From a virus: a DNA stretch of 22,123 nucleotides. The stretch is taken from positions 1-22,123 of the IMG/VR virus record IMGVR_UViG_3300035703_000430; one strand, written 5' to 3'. The translations under genes and the position numbers were made by a program. The notes under the pieces were generated by a model, which saw only the letters and a list, made by a program, of their open reading frames with translations, was not told the DNA's origin and made no database searches. This document shows, one piece after another, positions 6,412 to 13,057 of the stretch. Positions within the stretch are counted from its first letter, which is position 1. Each line of letters starts with the position of its first letter.

Positions 6412-8681
6412 TGGCTGACACATCCTTCATGGCGCGCTTCGGCGCGCGGCTTGTCACCAATGGCTACGCCATTCTGCCCATCGGCCCGGGAACGAAGAAG
6501 CCCGGCCGCTTCCAGCGCGGGGCATGGGCGGATTACCCGGAATGGAACCGCCATGCCGAACGCGGCACGACCGAGGTTGAGGTGGCCACATGGTCCAGCT
6601 GGCCCGATTGCGGCATCGGGATCGTCGGTGGTGCCGTGGCGGCGGTGGATATCGACATCGCCGAGGACGCTGAACTGGCTCTCCGGATCGAGCGGCTCGC
6701 CCGGGAACGTCTCGGCGACACACCCGCATTGCGGATTGGCCGTGCCCCGAAACGTATGCTGGTCTATCGCACGGCAGCGCCTTTCCGTGGCATCAAGCGC
6801 CATCCGCTGGAGGTGCTCTGCCTTGGGCAACAGTTTGTGGCCTATGCCATCCACCCCGACACAGGCGCACCCTATGCTTGGCCCGAGGAGGGGCTGGCGG
6901 ACCTCGACATCACCGAATTGCCCGAAATCTCGGCCGAAGCTGCCACCGCTTTCCTCGACGAGGCCTATGCGTTTCTGCCAGAAAACCTGCGGCAGCGCGG
7001 GCTGGCTGCCCTATCGCCGCCCGCGGAAGTCTCACGCAGCCACAGCCAGATCGGAACCTTGCCGGCAATCGAGGCGGCGCTCGCCTGGCTGCCCAATGCA
7101 GAACTCGACTATGACAGCTGGATGCGGGTTGGCATGGCGGTGAAAGGGGCGCTTGGCGAGGCCGGGGCTGATCTCTTTGCTGATTGGTCAGCGCAGACGG
7201 CCAAGGATGTGCCCGCGACCACGATGAAGGCCTGGGCCAGCTTCAAGCCCGACCGGATCGGAGCTGGCACGATCTACCATCTCGCCATTGAACGCGGCTG
7301 GCAGCCTGAACCTGATCTTCGCCTGGACGGCAGTCTGCCCGATGGTGGAGACCATCCGGCGGCCGGTTTGCTGGCGAGGCTGGATGTTGCTGCGGCTGCC
7401 ACCGCAGTCTCTGCGCCCACACCTGCGTATGCGCTGGCCATCCCTGACGGGCTGGTCGGCGATCTGACGGATTACATGCTGTCCACCGCCCGGCGCCCGC
7501 AGCCGCTTTTGTCGCTTGGGGCCAGCCTCTGCGCTATCGGTGCCCTGATGGGGCGGAATTACCGCACCGAGAGCAACCTGCGCTCGAACCTCTATGTCGT
7601 GGGCATCGCGGACAGCGGATCGGGCAAGAACCACGCCCGTGAAATCATCAACGAGACCTTCTTCGAGGCGGGGCTGGCCCATCATCTCGGCGGCAACAAG
7701 ATCGCTTCCGGCGCGGGGCTTCTGACCGCGCTGCACCGCCAGCCCGCGATCCTGTTCCAGATCGACGAGTTCGGCATGTTTCTGTCGGCCGCCGCCGACC
7801 GTAAGCGCAGCCCGCGCCACATCACCGAGATCCTCGACAACATGACTGAGCTTTACACGGCAGCGGGCGGGATCTTCCTCGGCGCGGAATACGCAAATCG
7901 TGACGGCACGAACGAGCGACGCGACATCAACCAGCCCTGCCTTTGCGTCTATGGTACCACGACGCCCTTGCACTTCTGGGGAGCGCTGCAGGGGGCAAAC
8001 GTGGTCGACGGCTCGCTGGCCCGTTTTCTGATCCTGCCGAGCGATGAGGACTATCCGGATGAAAACATCGCCGTTGGCATCCGGCAGGCGCCGCCGACCT
8101 TGATCAATGGGCTGCAGCTCATCGCGTCGAGTGGGGGCGGGAAAAAGGGCAACCTAACGGGCAAGACCGCGGATCAGAACACTGCCGTGCACCCGATGAT
8201 TGTGCCGATGACCGAGGAGGCTCGGGCCCGGTTCCGCCAGCTCAGCATCGAATTGACGGAGGAATTGCGGGCCGCCGCTGGAACGGCCTTCACGGCAATC
8301 CTCGCCCGCATCGGAGAAAACGCCCTGAAGCTTGCGCTCATCGTGGCGGTGGGTCGTGATCCAGTAAGGCCCCAGATCGAGATCACGGCGGCGGATTGGG
8401 CCATCGGTTTCGTGCGGCACTATGCACAGCGCACGATGGAAGCGGTCGAGCGGCATGTCGCGGACACCGAGACCGAGGCACACCTGAAGCGGCTGAAGGA
8501 GATCATTCGCGCGTCAGGGGCCAAGGGCATCACCAAATCCGAGATCACTCGGGCCTCGCAATGGCTGAAATCGCGCGACCGAGACGAGATCCTGCTGACC
8601 CTGATTGAGAGCGGGGACATCACCACCGGCATGCGGGATACCGGAGGGCGCAGGGCCATGGTCTACCGGTTGCTGACGTGA
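6411..8681 (+). CDS. Bifunctional primase-polymerase / helicase fusion
   Basis: A 756-residue replication protein. Residues about 10-190 form an archaeo-eukaryotic Prim-Pol domain: GTKKP (27-31), the VDIDIAED metal site (79-86) and QFVAYAIHPDTGAPYAW (141-157). A PriCT-2-like linker follows (about 215-300, DYDSWMRVGMAVKGALGE ... AWASFKPDRIGAGTIYHLA). The C-terminal part is a P-loop helicase/ATPase with Walker A ADSGSGKNH (400-408) and Walker B ILFQIDEFGMFL (447-458). It can be expected to make primers and drive unwinding at the phage origin. The stretch immediately downstream (8682-9073) is an iteron-like region it may act on. The start overlaps the preceding stop (TGATG). The DUF3987-type C-terminal assignment is from memory of the family. 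Confidence 0.92.
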   Translation: MADTSFMARFGARLVTNGYAILPIGPGTKKPGRFQRGAWADYPEWNRHAERGTTEVEVATWSSWPDCGIGIVGGAVAAVDIDIAEDAELALRIERLARERLGDTPALRIGRAPKRMLVYRTAAPFRGIKRHPLEVLCLGQQFVAYAIHPDTGAPYAWPEEGLADLDITELPEISAEAATAFLDEAYAFLPENLRQRGLAALSPPAEVSRSHSQIGTLPAIEAALAWLPNAELDYDSWMRVGMAVKGALGEAGADLFADWSAQTAKDVPATTMKAWASFKPDRIGAGTIYHLAIERGWQPEPDLRLDGSLPDGGDHPAAGLLARLDVAAAATAVSAPTPAYALAIPDGLVGDLTDYMLSTARRPQPLLSLGASLCAIGALMGRNYRTESNLRSNLYVVGIADSGSGKNHAREIINETFFEAGLAHHLGGNKIASGAGLLTALHRQPAILFQIDEFGMFLSAAADRKRSPRHITEILDNMTELYTAAGGIFLGAEYANRDGTNERRDINQPCLCVYGTTTPLHFWGALQGANVVDGSLARFLILPSDEDYPDENIAVGIRQAPPTLINGLQLIASSGGGKKGNLTGKTADQNTAVHPMIVPMTEEARARFRQLSIELTEELRAAAGTAFTAILARIGENALKLALIVAVGRDPVRPQIEITAADWAIGFVRHYAQRTMEAVERHVADTETEAHLKRLKEIIRASGAKGITKSEITRASQWLKSRDRDEILLTLIESGDITTGMRDTGGRRAMVYRLLT

Positions 8682-8715
8682 TCCAGGGGCTTCCTTCAAT
8701 AACGGGGTTTCTGCA

Positions 8716-8952
8716 ATTGAAAGAAGTCGGGGGTCAAATGACTGTAAAGAAACGGCATTTTGACTTCCTTCACTTCTTTCAATCTTTCAAGAGGATCCCT
8801 GTATGTGTGTATCCTCGCGCGCGCGGTTAAAATAAGGATGAGGTACCTCATGAAATAATTGAAATATTGAAAGAAGTTATATTATATATATAGATCAACA
8901 CCTTAGGGGCCAACTTATTTCAAAAGCCCCCGTTGAAGGAATTGAAAGAAGT
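8716..8952. repeat. ATTGAAAGAAGT iterons, four exact and several degenerate
   Basis: Exact 12-mers are at 8716-8727 (+), 8772-8783 (-), 8866-8877 (+) and 8941-8952 (+). A near copy, TTGAAATAAGT on the minus strand, is at 8913-8923. In three of the four, a half-copy sits directly upstream in the same orientation with an 8-nt period: CTTGAAAG before the minus copy, ATTGAAAT at 8858-8865, and TTGAAGGA at 8933-8940. The related TTGAAGGAA occurs inverted at 8691-8699 and direct at 8933-8941. The plus-strand copies are 150 and 75 bp apart. The 8-nt tandem half-site suggests a protein that contacts two adjacent sites. Confidence 0.85.
8838..8851. repeat. 14-bp perfect palindrome within the origin-like region
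   Basis: ATGAGGTACCTCAT is its own reverse complement. It lies between the second and third exact iterons, 26 nt before the A/T run. It is a plausible site for a dimeric DNA-binding protein (repressor or initiator). No promoter assignment is made. Confidence 0.6.
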
Positions 8953-9073
8953 TCCGGGCGGCCCGCTCGCCCCGCGCCTGACATGATCAGACCACCCTTC
9001 GGGGCCTGGCGAGATCGCAGCCTTCACCGGCCAGCCCTCCCGCCACGCTCGCCAAAGCGAAGAGGAGGTCTCC

Positions 9074-9547
9074 TTGACCCAATCGACAATCCTGGCCCTG
9101 GATTTGGGCACTACCACCGGCTGGGCCCTGCGTGGCCATGACAGCCTGATCACCACGGGCACGGCCAGCTTCAAACCCGGTCGCTACGATGGCGGCGGCA
9201 TGCGCTATCTGCGCTTTACCAATTGGCTGACGGAACTCGACCGGCTGTCCGGACCCATCTCGGCGATCTTGTATGAAGAAGTCAGGCGGCACGCGGGCAC
9301 TGACGCCGCCCACGTTTATGGCGGCCTCATGGCCTCACTGACCGCGTGGGCTGAGTTGCGGGGAATTCCCTATGCTGGAACGCCGGTGGGCACGATCAAA
9401 CGCCATGCCACCGGCCACGGAAACGCGCCCAAGCAAGCCATGATCGCAGCCGCCCGTGCGCGGGGTTACAGCCCGGCGGACGACAACGAAGCCGACGCCA
9501 TCGCCATCCTGCACTGGGCTCTGGAGAACCAGGGAGGTGCAGCATGA
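9074..9547 (+). CDS. RuvC-like Holliday junction resolvase (TTG start)
   Basis: A 157-residue RNase H-fold nuclease of the phage RuvC-like group. The first strand LALDLGTTTGWAL carries Asp10. ILYEEVRRH (65-73) supplies Glu68 or Glu69. The C-terminal helix ADDNEADAIAILHWAL (135-150) supplies Asp137 and Asp141, completing the four acidic residues expected in RuvC. It would cut Holliday junctions or branched replication intermediates before packaging. The start is a TTG preceded by a strong AGGAGGT at 9063-9069, with only 4 nt spacing; no ATG is near. This is the first gene after the origin-like region, and its stop overlaps the next ATG. Confidence 0.88.
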   Translation: MTQSTILALDLGTTTGWALRGHDSLITTGTASFKPGRYDGGGMRYLRFTNWLTELDRLSGPISAILYEEVRRHAGTDAAHVYGGLMASLTAWAELRGIPYAGTPVGTIKRHATGHGNAPKQAMIAAARARGYSPADDNEADAIAILHWALENQGGAA

Positions 9548-9744
9548 GGCTCTACCCAAAAGGCTACGGCGGCCAGCGCCGGGACCCGGAACAGGTGAAG
9601 CGCGAAGGCTGGCACGAACAGGGGCTGCTTGCGGTCCGTATCGACGACCAGAGGTTAACCTGGCCTCAGCGTGAACTGGTCGAACAACTTGGCACCAAGC
9701 TCTACGGCAAGCGGGCCTCGACCAAGGAGACACATCATGGTTGA
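9544..9744 (+). CDS. Small hypothetical phage protein
   Basis: A 66-residue basic protein that I do not recognise (MRLYPKGYGGQRRDPEQVKREGWHEQGLLAVRIDDQRLTWPQRELVEQLGTKLYGKR...). A ribosome binding site, GGGAGGT, precedes the ATG, which overlaps the resolvase stop (ATGA). The 3' end overlaps the next gene by 8 nt. The tight packing supports a real gene. No motif gives a function. Confidence 0.7.
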   Translation: MRLYPKGYGGQRRDPEQVKREGWHEQGLLAVRIDDQRLTWPQRELVEQLGTKLYGKRASTKETHHG

Positions 9745-10117
9745 TCGCACCTGGACCGCCGACGATGTCGCGGATCACTTCGAGGAAGCATTCCGCACCC
9801 TGCGCAAGCTGCCGCCGGTGAGGGTGCAGGGATACTTCAACGCTTGGCCGCAGATCGTGCGGTCGGAAAAGGAGATCCTCGCGATGGAGCCGGAGCCGAT
9901 GCGGGTTTGGCCTTCGACCTCTGCGATCACCCGGCTTGAGCAGACCTTCGACTGGGTCCTGTGGGTTGAAGAGGACGAACGTCGCCTGATTTGGTGGAGG
10001 GCCGCCCGTCGTCCCTGGAAGGAGATCACCTACGAGTTGGGCGTTGATCGCAGTACTGCTTGGCGGCAACACAAGCTCGCGCTCACCAAGATCGCAGCGC
10101 GGCTCAATTCATATTGA
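9737..10117 (+). CDS. DUF6362-type helix-turn-helix protein
   Basis: A 126-residue protein resembling DUF6362 of alphaproteobacterial prophages. The C-terminal end, WWRAARRPWKEITYELGVDRSTAWRQHKLALTKIAARL (about 84-121), reads as a sigma-70 region 4-like or resolvase-like HTH. The recognition helix is around VDRSTAWRQHKLAL. The N-terminal half is helical with FRTLRKLPPVRVQGYFNAWPQI. ATG 9737 is chosen because AAGGAG lies 8-9 nt upstream; the frame is open further 5' without a better start. It may be a late-gene regulator or an Nu1-like DNA-binding protein. It is the last early-type gene before the gap that carries the IHF-like gene's own signals. Confidence 0.75.
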   Translation: MVDRTWTADDVADHFEEAFRTLRKLPPVRVQGYFNAWPQIVRSEKEILAMEPEPMRVWPSTSAITRLEQTFDWVLWVEEDERRLIWWRAARRPWKEITYELGVDRSTAWRQHKLALTKIAARLNSY

Positions 10118-10146
10118 CCAAATTGCGTGCGATGGTTTCAAGTGGC

Positions 10147-10177
10147 TTGCCCAAACTAACCATAACCGCACTACAAT
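10147..10177 (+). promoter_or_regulatory. Candidate promoter for the IHF-like gene
   Basis: TTGCCC (10147-10152) and TACAAT (10172-10177) resemble -35 and -10 boxes with a 19-bp spacer, slightly long. The pair lies 30 nt upstream of the ATG at 10208, in the 90-bp gap after the DUF6362-type gene. A GAGGGG ribosome binding site follows. Only the -10 box is a good match. Confidence 0.35.
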
Positions 10178-10207
10178 AACGGATGAAGGGGCAGGGGAGG
10201 GGAATTA

Positions 10208-10495
10208 ATGCTGAGAAGCGAACTTGTTGCAAAGCTTGCCGAAGAAAATCCAGGGCTTTCACGCGCAGTGCTTGAAACAGTCGTGAGAGGCGTTTTTGAC
10301 GCCATCACAGAACAACTGTCTTCAGGTGGCCGGGTGGAATTGCGTGGTTTTGGGGTGTTCAGTGTGCGTAAGCGCGATGCCCGGATCGGCCGTAATCCAC
10401 GCTCGGGGGACGCTATCCCGGTCGCAGAGAAGTCAGTACCGCACTTTAGGATTGGTAAGGATCTTCGAGATCGACTCAATGCTGCAGATGCATAA
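10208..10495 (+). CDS. IHF-beta-like DNA-bending protein (HU/IHF family)
   Basis: A 95-residue HU/IHF-family protein. The sequence follows IhfB along its whole length: MLRSELVAKLAEENPGL at the start, VELRGFGVFSVRKRDARIGRNPRSGDAIPVAEKSVPHF in the DNA-binding arm (about 44-81), and GKDLRDRLN at the C-terminus. IGRNP is the arm tip that carries the intercalating proline. It bends DNA, as for lambda integration, excision, packaging at cos, or origin function. It is probably a phage copy distinct from the chromosomal ihfB. It may form a heterodimer with host IhfA, or a homodimer. The gene has its own ribosome binding site and candidate promoter and ends at a palindrome and terminator. Confidence 0.9.
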   Translation: MLRSELVAKLAEENPGLSRAVLETVVRGVFDAITEQLSSGGRVELRGFGVFSVRKRDARIGRNPRSGDAIPVAEKSVPHFRIGKDLRDRLNAADA

Positions 10496-10511
10496 AGTGT
10501 TGCAACACTTT
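10494..10511. repeat. 18-bp perfect palindrome over the IHF-like gene's stop
   Basis: AAAGTGTTGCAACACTTT reads the same on both strands. It begins inside the stop codon (TAA, 10493-10495) and is followed by TTCC. As RNA it gives a 7-bp stem with a 4-nt loop and a modest U-run, so it may be a weak terminator. As DNA it has the symmetry of a dimeric operator. A stronger terminator lies 50 bp downstream, so the palindrome may serve another purpose. Confidence 0.6.
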
Positions 10512-10557
10512 TCCTTTCGACATCTGCAACAAATCCATGCTATCTGAAAGGCATGAT

Positions 10558-10595
10558 GGGGAGAGTGTGTCGGAAAGACGTCTCTCCCCGTTTTT
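10558..10595 (+). terminator. Rho-independent terminator after the IHF-like gene
   Basis: GGGGAGAG (10558-10565) pairs with CTCTCCCC (10582-10589) around a 16-nt loop, followed by GTTTTTGTT. The T-run lies on the plus strand only, so it ends plus-strand transcription coming from the resolvase/IHF genes. It separates them from the convergent VRR-NUC gene, which has no terminator of its own visible here. Confidence 0.8.
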
Positions 10596-10600
10596 GTTGG

Positions 10601-11233
10601 TTACTTGCGCTCGATGAGCCGAAGGACTCGAGCGGGAACGCCGATTGAGCGCAGGAACGCAATTTCTTCGTGTTGGTCCGGACTGATGCGCTCTTTCGGT
10701 TTCTTGACCTCAACCAGTCGCGAGAAAGAAACTCCGGTTTGGCCGCGTTTCTTGGCAAACAGGAATAGGTCTGGAGTTCCGAACTTTCCAAACCGTTCGG
10801 GTGAGAGATGGCGACGCAGGATCTGGTCAAGACGCTTCGGGCCCAAGGCGGCAAATAGATGGGCAACTGAGGAGCCGTCCGGAAGCCAAAAGTGATGCGT
10901 GTCTTTGTCCAGGCCCAAGGCTTTTCTGCCAGCATCGATCTGTTCGACTGACAGTTCGAAAACTTTCTCGGCATCTGAACCGAAAGCGTAATCCACGGCG
11001 CGCCAAATATTTGGCCCCAACCGGCAGCCATGAAACGTGTGACCATCCATTTTGCGCCGCCGCCAGCGGATCAGAACCACGTCTTCCGGGATCGCGCGTT
11101 CATCGCTGAGACCGTCAGGATCGACCAAGTATCTTACCCGTCCATCCACATTAATAGGGTCGCGAACGATATGGCTGATACGGAGCGCCGGCGCTTTGTT
11201 AATCTCGGTGTCGAAGGTAGGGGCTTGAGCCAT
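10601..11233 (-). CDS. VRR-NUC domain nuclease
   Basis: A 210-residue protein with a C-terminal VRR-NUC (PD-(D/E)XK) domain. GTPDLFLF holds Pro154-Asp155. LVEVKKPKERISPDQ holds Glu175-x-Lys177 and Gln187. A final strand, VPARVLRL, follows. The N-terminal 140 residues match nothing I recognise; they are mixed alpha/beta with WRRRKMDGHTFHGCRLGPNIW. Phage VRR-NUC proteins act as structure-specific nucleases, and some as resolvases. It lies on the minus strand, convergent with the early plus-strand genes and divergent from the methyltransferase, so it is transcribed separately. That layout suits a lysogeny-expressed accessory gene (moron) with a possible anti-phage role, but this is only inference. 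Base composition looks less GC-rich than the flanks. Confidence 0.8.
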   Translation of the reverse strand: MAQAPTFDTEINKAPALRISHIVRDPINVDGRVRYLVDPDGLSDERAIPEDVVLIRWRRRKMDGHTFHGCRLGPNIWRAVDYAFGSDAEKVFELSVEQIDAGRKALGLDKDTHHFWLPDGSSVAHLFAALGPKRLDQILRRHLSPERFGKFGTPDLFLFAKKRGQTGVSFSRLVEVKKPKERISPDQHEEIAFLRSIGVPARVLRLIERK

Positions 11234-11464
11234 TTCTGAGTTCTCTCGTGTGTACGCGTATATGAGACGATGAGGATCAGTGGCACTGCAAGAGGCAAAA
11301 CAAAGCTGAACTCGGTGACCGGTTTTTCAGAAAAACTGTCTCCTCTCAAAATGTTGCGCCTCGTAACTCATTGAAATTGAACGGGTCCCTCCTGTTCGTG
11401 ACCGTATTCGGGGGGGCGAGGCCCGAGGGTTTCCCAGTGACACCCCCGAAAACACCCGTTTCGT

Positions 11465-11480
11465 TTCGCTTCGAAGCGAA
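11465..11480. repeat. 16-bp perfect palindrome TTCGCTTCGAAGCGAA
   Basis: The sequence is its own reverse complement. It lies 121 bp upstream of the methyltransferase start and is preceded by TTTCGTTTCGC-like sequence that recurs around 11548. It could be an operator for a dimeric regulator of the divergent genes, possibly the ParB-domain part of the methyltransferase itself. No direct evidence of binding. Confidence 0.6.
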
Positions 11481-11526
11481 CCCCAAGAAAACAAAGGCCT
11501 GACGGTCTGACACAACCCGCCTGAAC

Positions 11527-11552
11527 CGAAACGGGGATCCGACCCCATTTCG
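11527..11552 (+). promoter_or_regulatory. Leader hairpin upstream of the methyltransferase
   Basis: CGAAACGGGG (11527-11536) and CCCCATTTCG (11543-11552) can form a 10-bp stem with one A-C mismatch and a 6-nt loop. It lies 48 nt before the ATG at 11601. There is no T-run, so it is more likely a leader structure or an inverted binding site than a terminator. Confidence 0.4.
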
Positions 11553-11600
11553 TTTCGCGGACCTTTGGTTCGCGCATCAAGCATCCTCAAGGACATTCCC

Positions 11601-12833
11601 ATGGACGTTGTCGACCTGCCGCTCGAGCAGATCATTCCCTATGCGCGCAATCCGCGGCGCAACGAGCAGGCAATCGCGACGGTCGCGGCCTCGATCCAGG
11701 AATTCGGGTGGCGCCAGCCTATCGTTGTCGACGAGGCGATGGTGGTTCTCGCTGGGCACACGCGGCTGGAAGCGGCGCGCAAGCTCGGCTTCAAGACCGC
11801 GCCGGTGCATGTCGCCAAGGGGCTGACTGTCAGCCAGGCGCGTGCTTTTCGGATCATGGATAACCGCTCGAGCGAGAATGCCGAGTGGGACAAGGACCTG
11901 CTGAACCTCGAACTGTCGGACCTGCTGGAGGCTGATTTCGATCTCGGGCTGACGGGCTTCACAGACGACGAGTTGAACGCGCTAATGTCCAGCCTCGAGG
12001 AGGGCACCGGTCCGCAGGAGGGTGAGGACGATGTTCCGGAAACCCCTGAGGATCCGATCAGCCGCCCGGGCGATCTCTGGATCCTTGGCAACCACCGGCT
12101 GCTCTGTGGCGACAGCACGGTCGCGACGGATGTCGAGCGCCTGCTCGGCACTGTAAAACCGCTCCTGATGGTGACAGATCCACCCTACGGCGTGGAATAC
12201 GATCCGAGCTGGCGCAACCAGGCAGGTGCGGCAAAGACCAAGCGCACCGGCAAGGTGCTGAATGACGACCGCGCCGATTGGCGTGAGGCCTGGGTGCTGT
12301 TTCCGGGGGATGTCGCCTATGTCTGGCACGGTGCCTTGCACGCAGCGACAGTGGCCGAAAGCTTGGAGGTCGCAGGCTTCACCATCCGGTCCCAAATCAT
12401 CTGGGCCAAGGATCGGCTGGTACTGAGCCGGGGTGATTACCACTGGCAGCACGAGCCCGCTTGGTATGCCGTGCGCAAATCCGGCAAGGGCCATTGGGCG
12501 GGGGACCGCAAGCAAACCACGCTCTGGCAGATTGCCAACAAGGATCAAGACGAAAAAACCGTGCACGGCACGCAGAAGCCCGTCGAATGCATGCGGCGGC
12601 CGATCCTGAACAACTCGAGCCCGGGTCAGGCGGTCTATGAGCCCTTCATGGGATCGGGCACAACACTGATCGCAGCCGAGACGACTGGACGGGTCTGTTA
12701 CGGCATCGAACTGAACCCGGCTTACGTCGATGTGGCGGTTGCGCGCTGGCAGAAGTTCACCGGCAAGCAGGCGTTGATTGATGGTAGCGACACCACTTTC
12801 GATGCGCTGAAGGCAGAGCGCGCGGCCGCATGA
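11601..12833 (+). CDS. ParB-domain / DNA (N4 or N6) methyltransferase fusion
   Basis: A 410-residue fusion. The N-terminal ParB/sulfiredoxin-like nuclease domain (about 1-130) carries NPRRNEQAI and VVLAGHTRLEAARKLG (GHTR at 52-55). The C-terminal DNA methyltransferase carries catalytic DPPY (TDPPYGVEY, 192-200) before the AdoMet-binding FMGSGTT (349-355). This is the beta-class order typical of phage adenine or N4-cytosine methylases. No restriction enzyme is beside it, so it is an orphan methylase, perhaps shielding phage DNA from host restriction or mimicking host methylation. ATG 11601 with AAGGA 7 nt upstream is preferred to a TTG at 11565. Its 3' end overlaps the next start (ATGA). The target sequence cannot be read from the sequence. 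Confidence 0.92.
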   Translation: MDVVDLPLEQIIPYARNPRRNEQAIATVAASIQEFGWRQPIVVDEAMVVLAGHTRLEAARKLGFKTAPVHVAKGLTVSQARAFRIMDNRSSENAEWDKDLLNLELSDLLEADFDLGLTGFTDDELNALMSSLEEGTGPQEGEDDVPETPEDPISRPGDLWILGNHRLLCGDSTVATDVERLLGTVKPLLMVTDPPYGVEYDPSWRNQAGAAKTKRTGKVLNDDRADWREAWVLFPGDVAYVWHGALHAATVAESLEVAGFTIRSQIIWAKDRLVLSRGDYHWQHEPAWYAVRKSGKGHWAGDRKQTTLWQIANKDQDEKTVHGTQKPVECMRRPILNNSSPGQAVYEPFMGSGTTLIAAETTGRVCYGIELNPAYVDVAVARWQKFTGKQALIDGSDTTFDALKAERAAA

Positions 12834-13057
12834 AGCAGTCCCGCCTCATGTCGTTGGTCGAGTCCGTCGCCAACGTGATCGTCGGTTATGGCGTCGCCGT
12901 CGTGACGCAGATCCTGATCTTTCCTGTGTTCGGACTGCAGACGACCTTGGGTCAAAACCTTGCAATGGGCGGAGTCTTCACAATCGTAAGCCTGGCAAGA
13001 TCGTTCTTGCTGCGTCGGCTCTTCGAGGCCATCCGGGTGGCGGGCGCGCGAGGTTAG
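12830..13057 (+). CDS. DUF7220-type small membrane protein
   Basis: A 75-residue protein with two hydrophobic segments. One is at about 12-34 (VANVIVGYGVAVVTQILIFPVFG) and one at about 41-57 (GQNLAMGGVFTIVSLARSF). Each is bordered by charged residues, giving a likely two-helix inner-membrane hairpin with a basic C-terminal end. It resembles the DUF7220 family that follows phage ParB/methylase genes. Its role is unknown. A holin is conceivable from size and topology, but it is far from any endolysin and sits with DNA-modification genes. The start overlaps the methylase stop (ATGA). Its 3' end overlaps the minus-strand gene by 4 nt. Confidence 0.75.
   Translation: MKQSRLMSLVESVANVIVGYGVAVVTQILIFPVFGLQTTLGQNLAMGGVFTIVSLARSFLLRRLFEAIRVAGARG

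Larger units (their letters stand above)
8682..9073. other. Candidate phage replication origin (iteron-like region)
   Basis: This 392-bp gap has no gene. It holds four exact copies of ATTGAAAGAAGT, degenerate and half copies in both orientations, a 16-nt pure A/T run at 8877-8892, and a 14-bp palindrome at 8838-8851. A small GGGGC/GCCCC inverted repeat lies at 8906-8910 and 8926-8930. The AT content rises sharply against the GC-rich flanks. Iterons plus an AT-rich unwinding element, directly after the primase-helicase gene, are the usual make-up of a replication origin. A regulatory region for the genes from 9074 is the main alternative, and both can coexist. The last 120 bases return to high GC and carry the ribosome binding site of the resolvase gene. 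Confidence 0.6.
11234..11600. other. Non-coding, palindrome-rich divergent intergenic region
   Basis: This 367-bp gap separates the minus-strand nuclease from the plus-strand methyltransferase and must hold promoters for both. I cannot define either promoter confidently. It contains a perfect 16-bp palindrome, TTCGCTTCGAAGCGAA, at 11465-11480. A 10-bp hairpin with one mismatch lies at 11527-11536 and 11543-11552. A TTTCGTTTCGC direct repeat lies near 11459-11469 and 11548-11558. A short inverted repeat, GTTTTTCAGAAAAAC, is near 11321-11335. It also has a G7 run near 11411-11417. No credible open frame is supported within it. Confidence 0.55.

Noticed and set aside
8716-8952. Possible CRISPR array
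   Set aside because: The repeats are only 12 bp, occur in both orientations and have irregular spacing. No cas1/cas2 or effector genes are present; the Cas4-like nuclease belongs to the phage replication operon.
12830-13057. Holin
   Set aside because: Two hydrophobic helices and small size fit, but there is no endolysin or spanin nearby. The gene is coupled to a methyltransferase, so the label is not justified.
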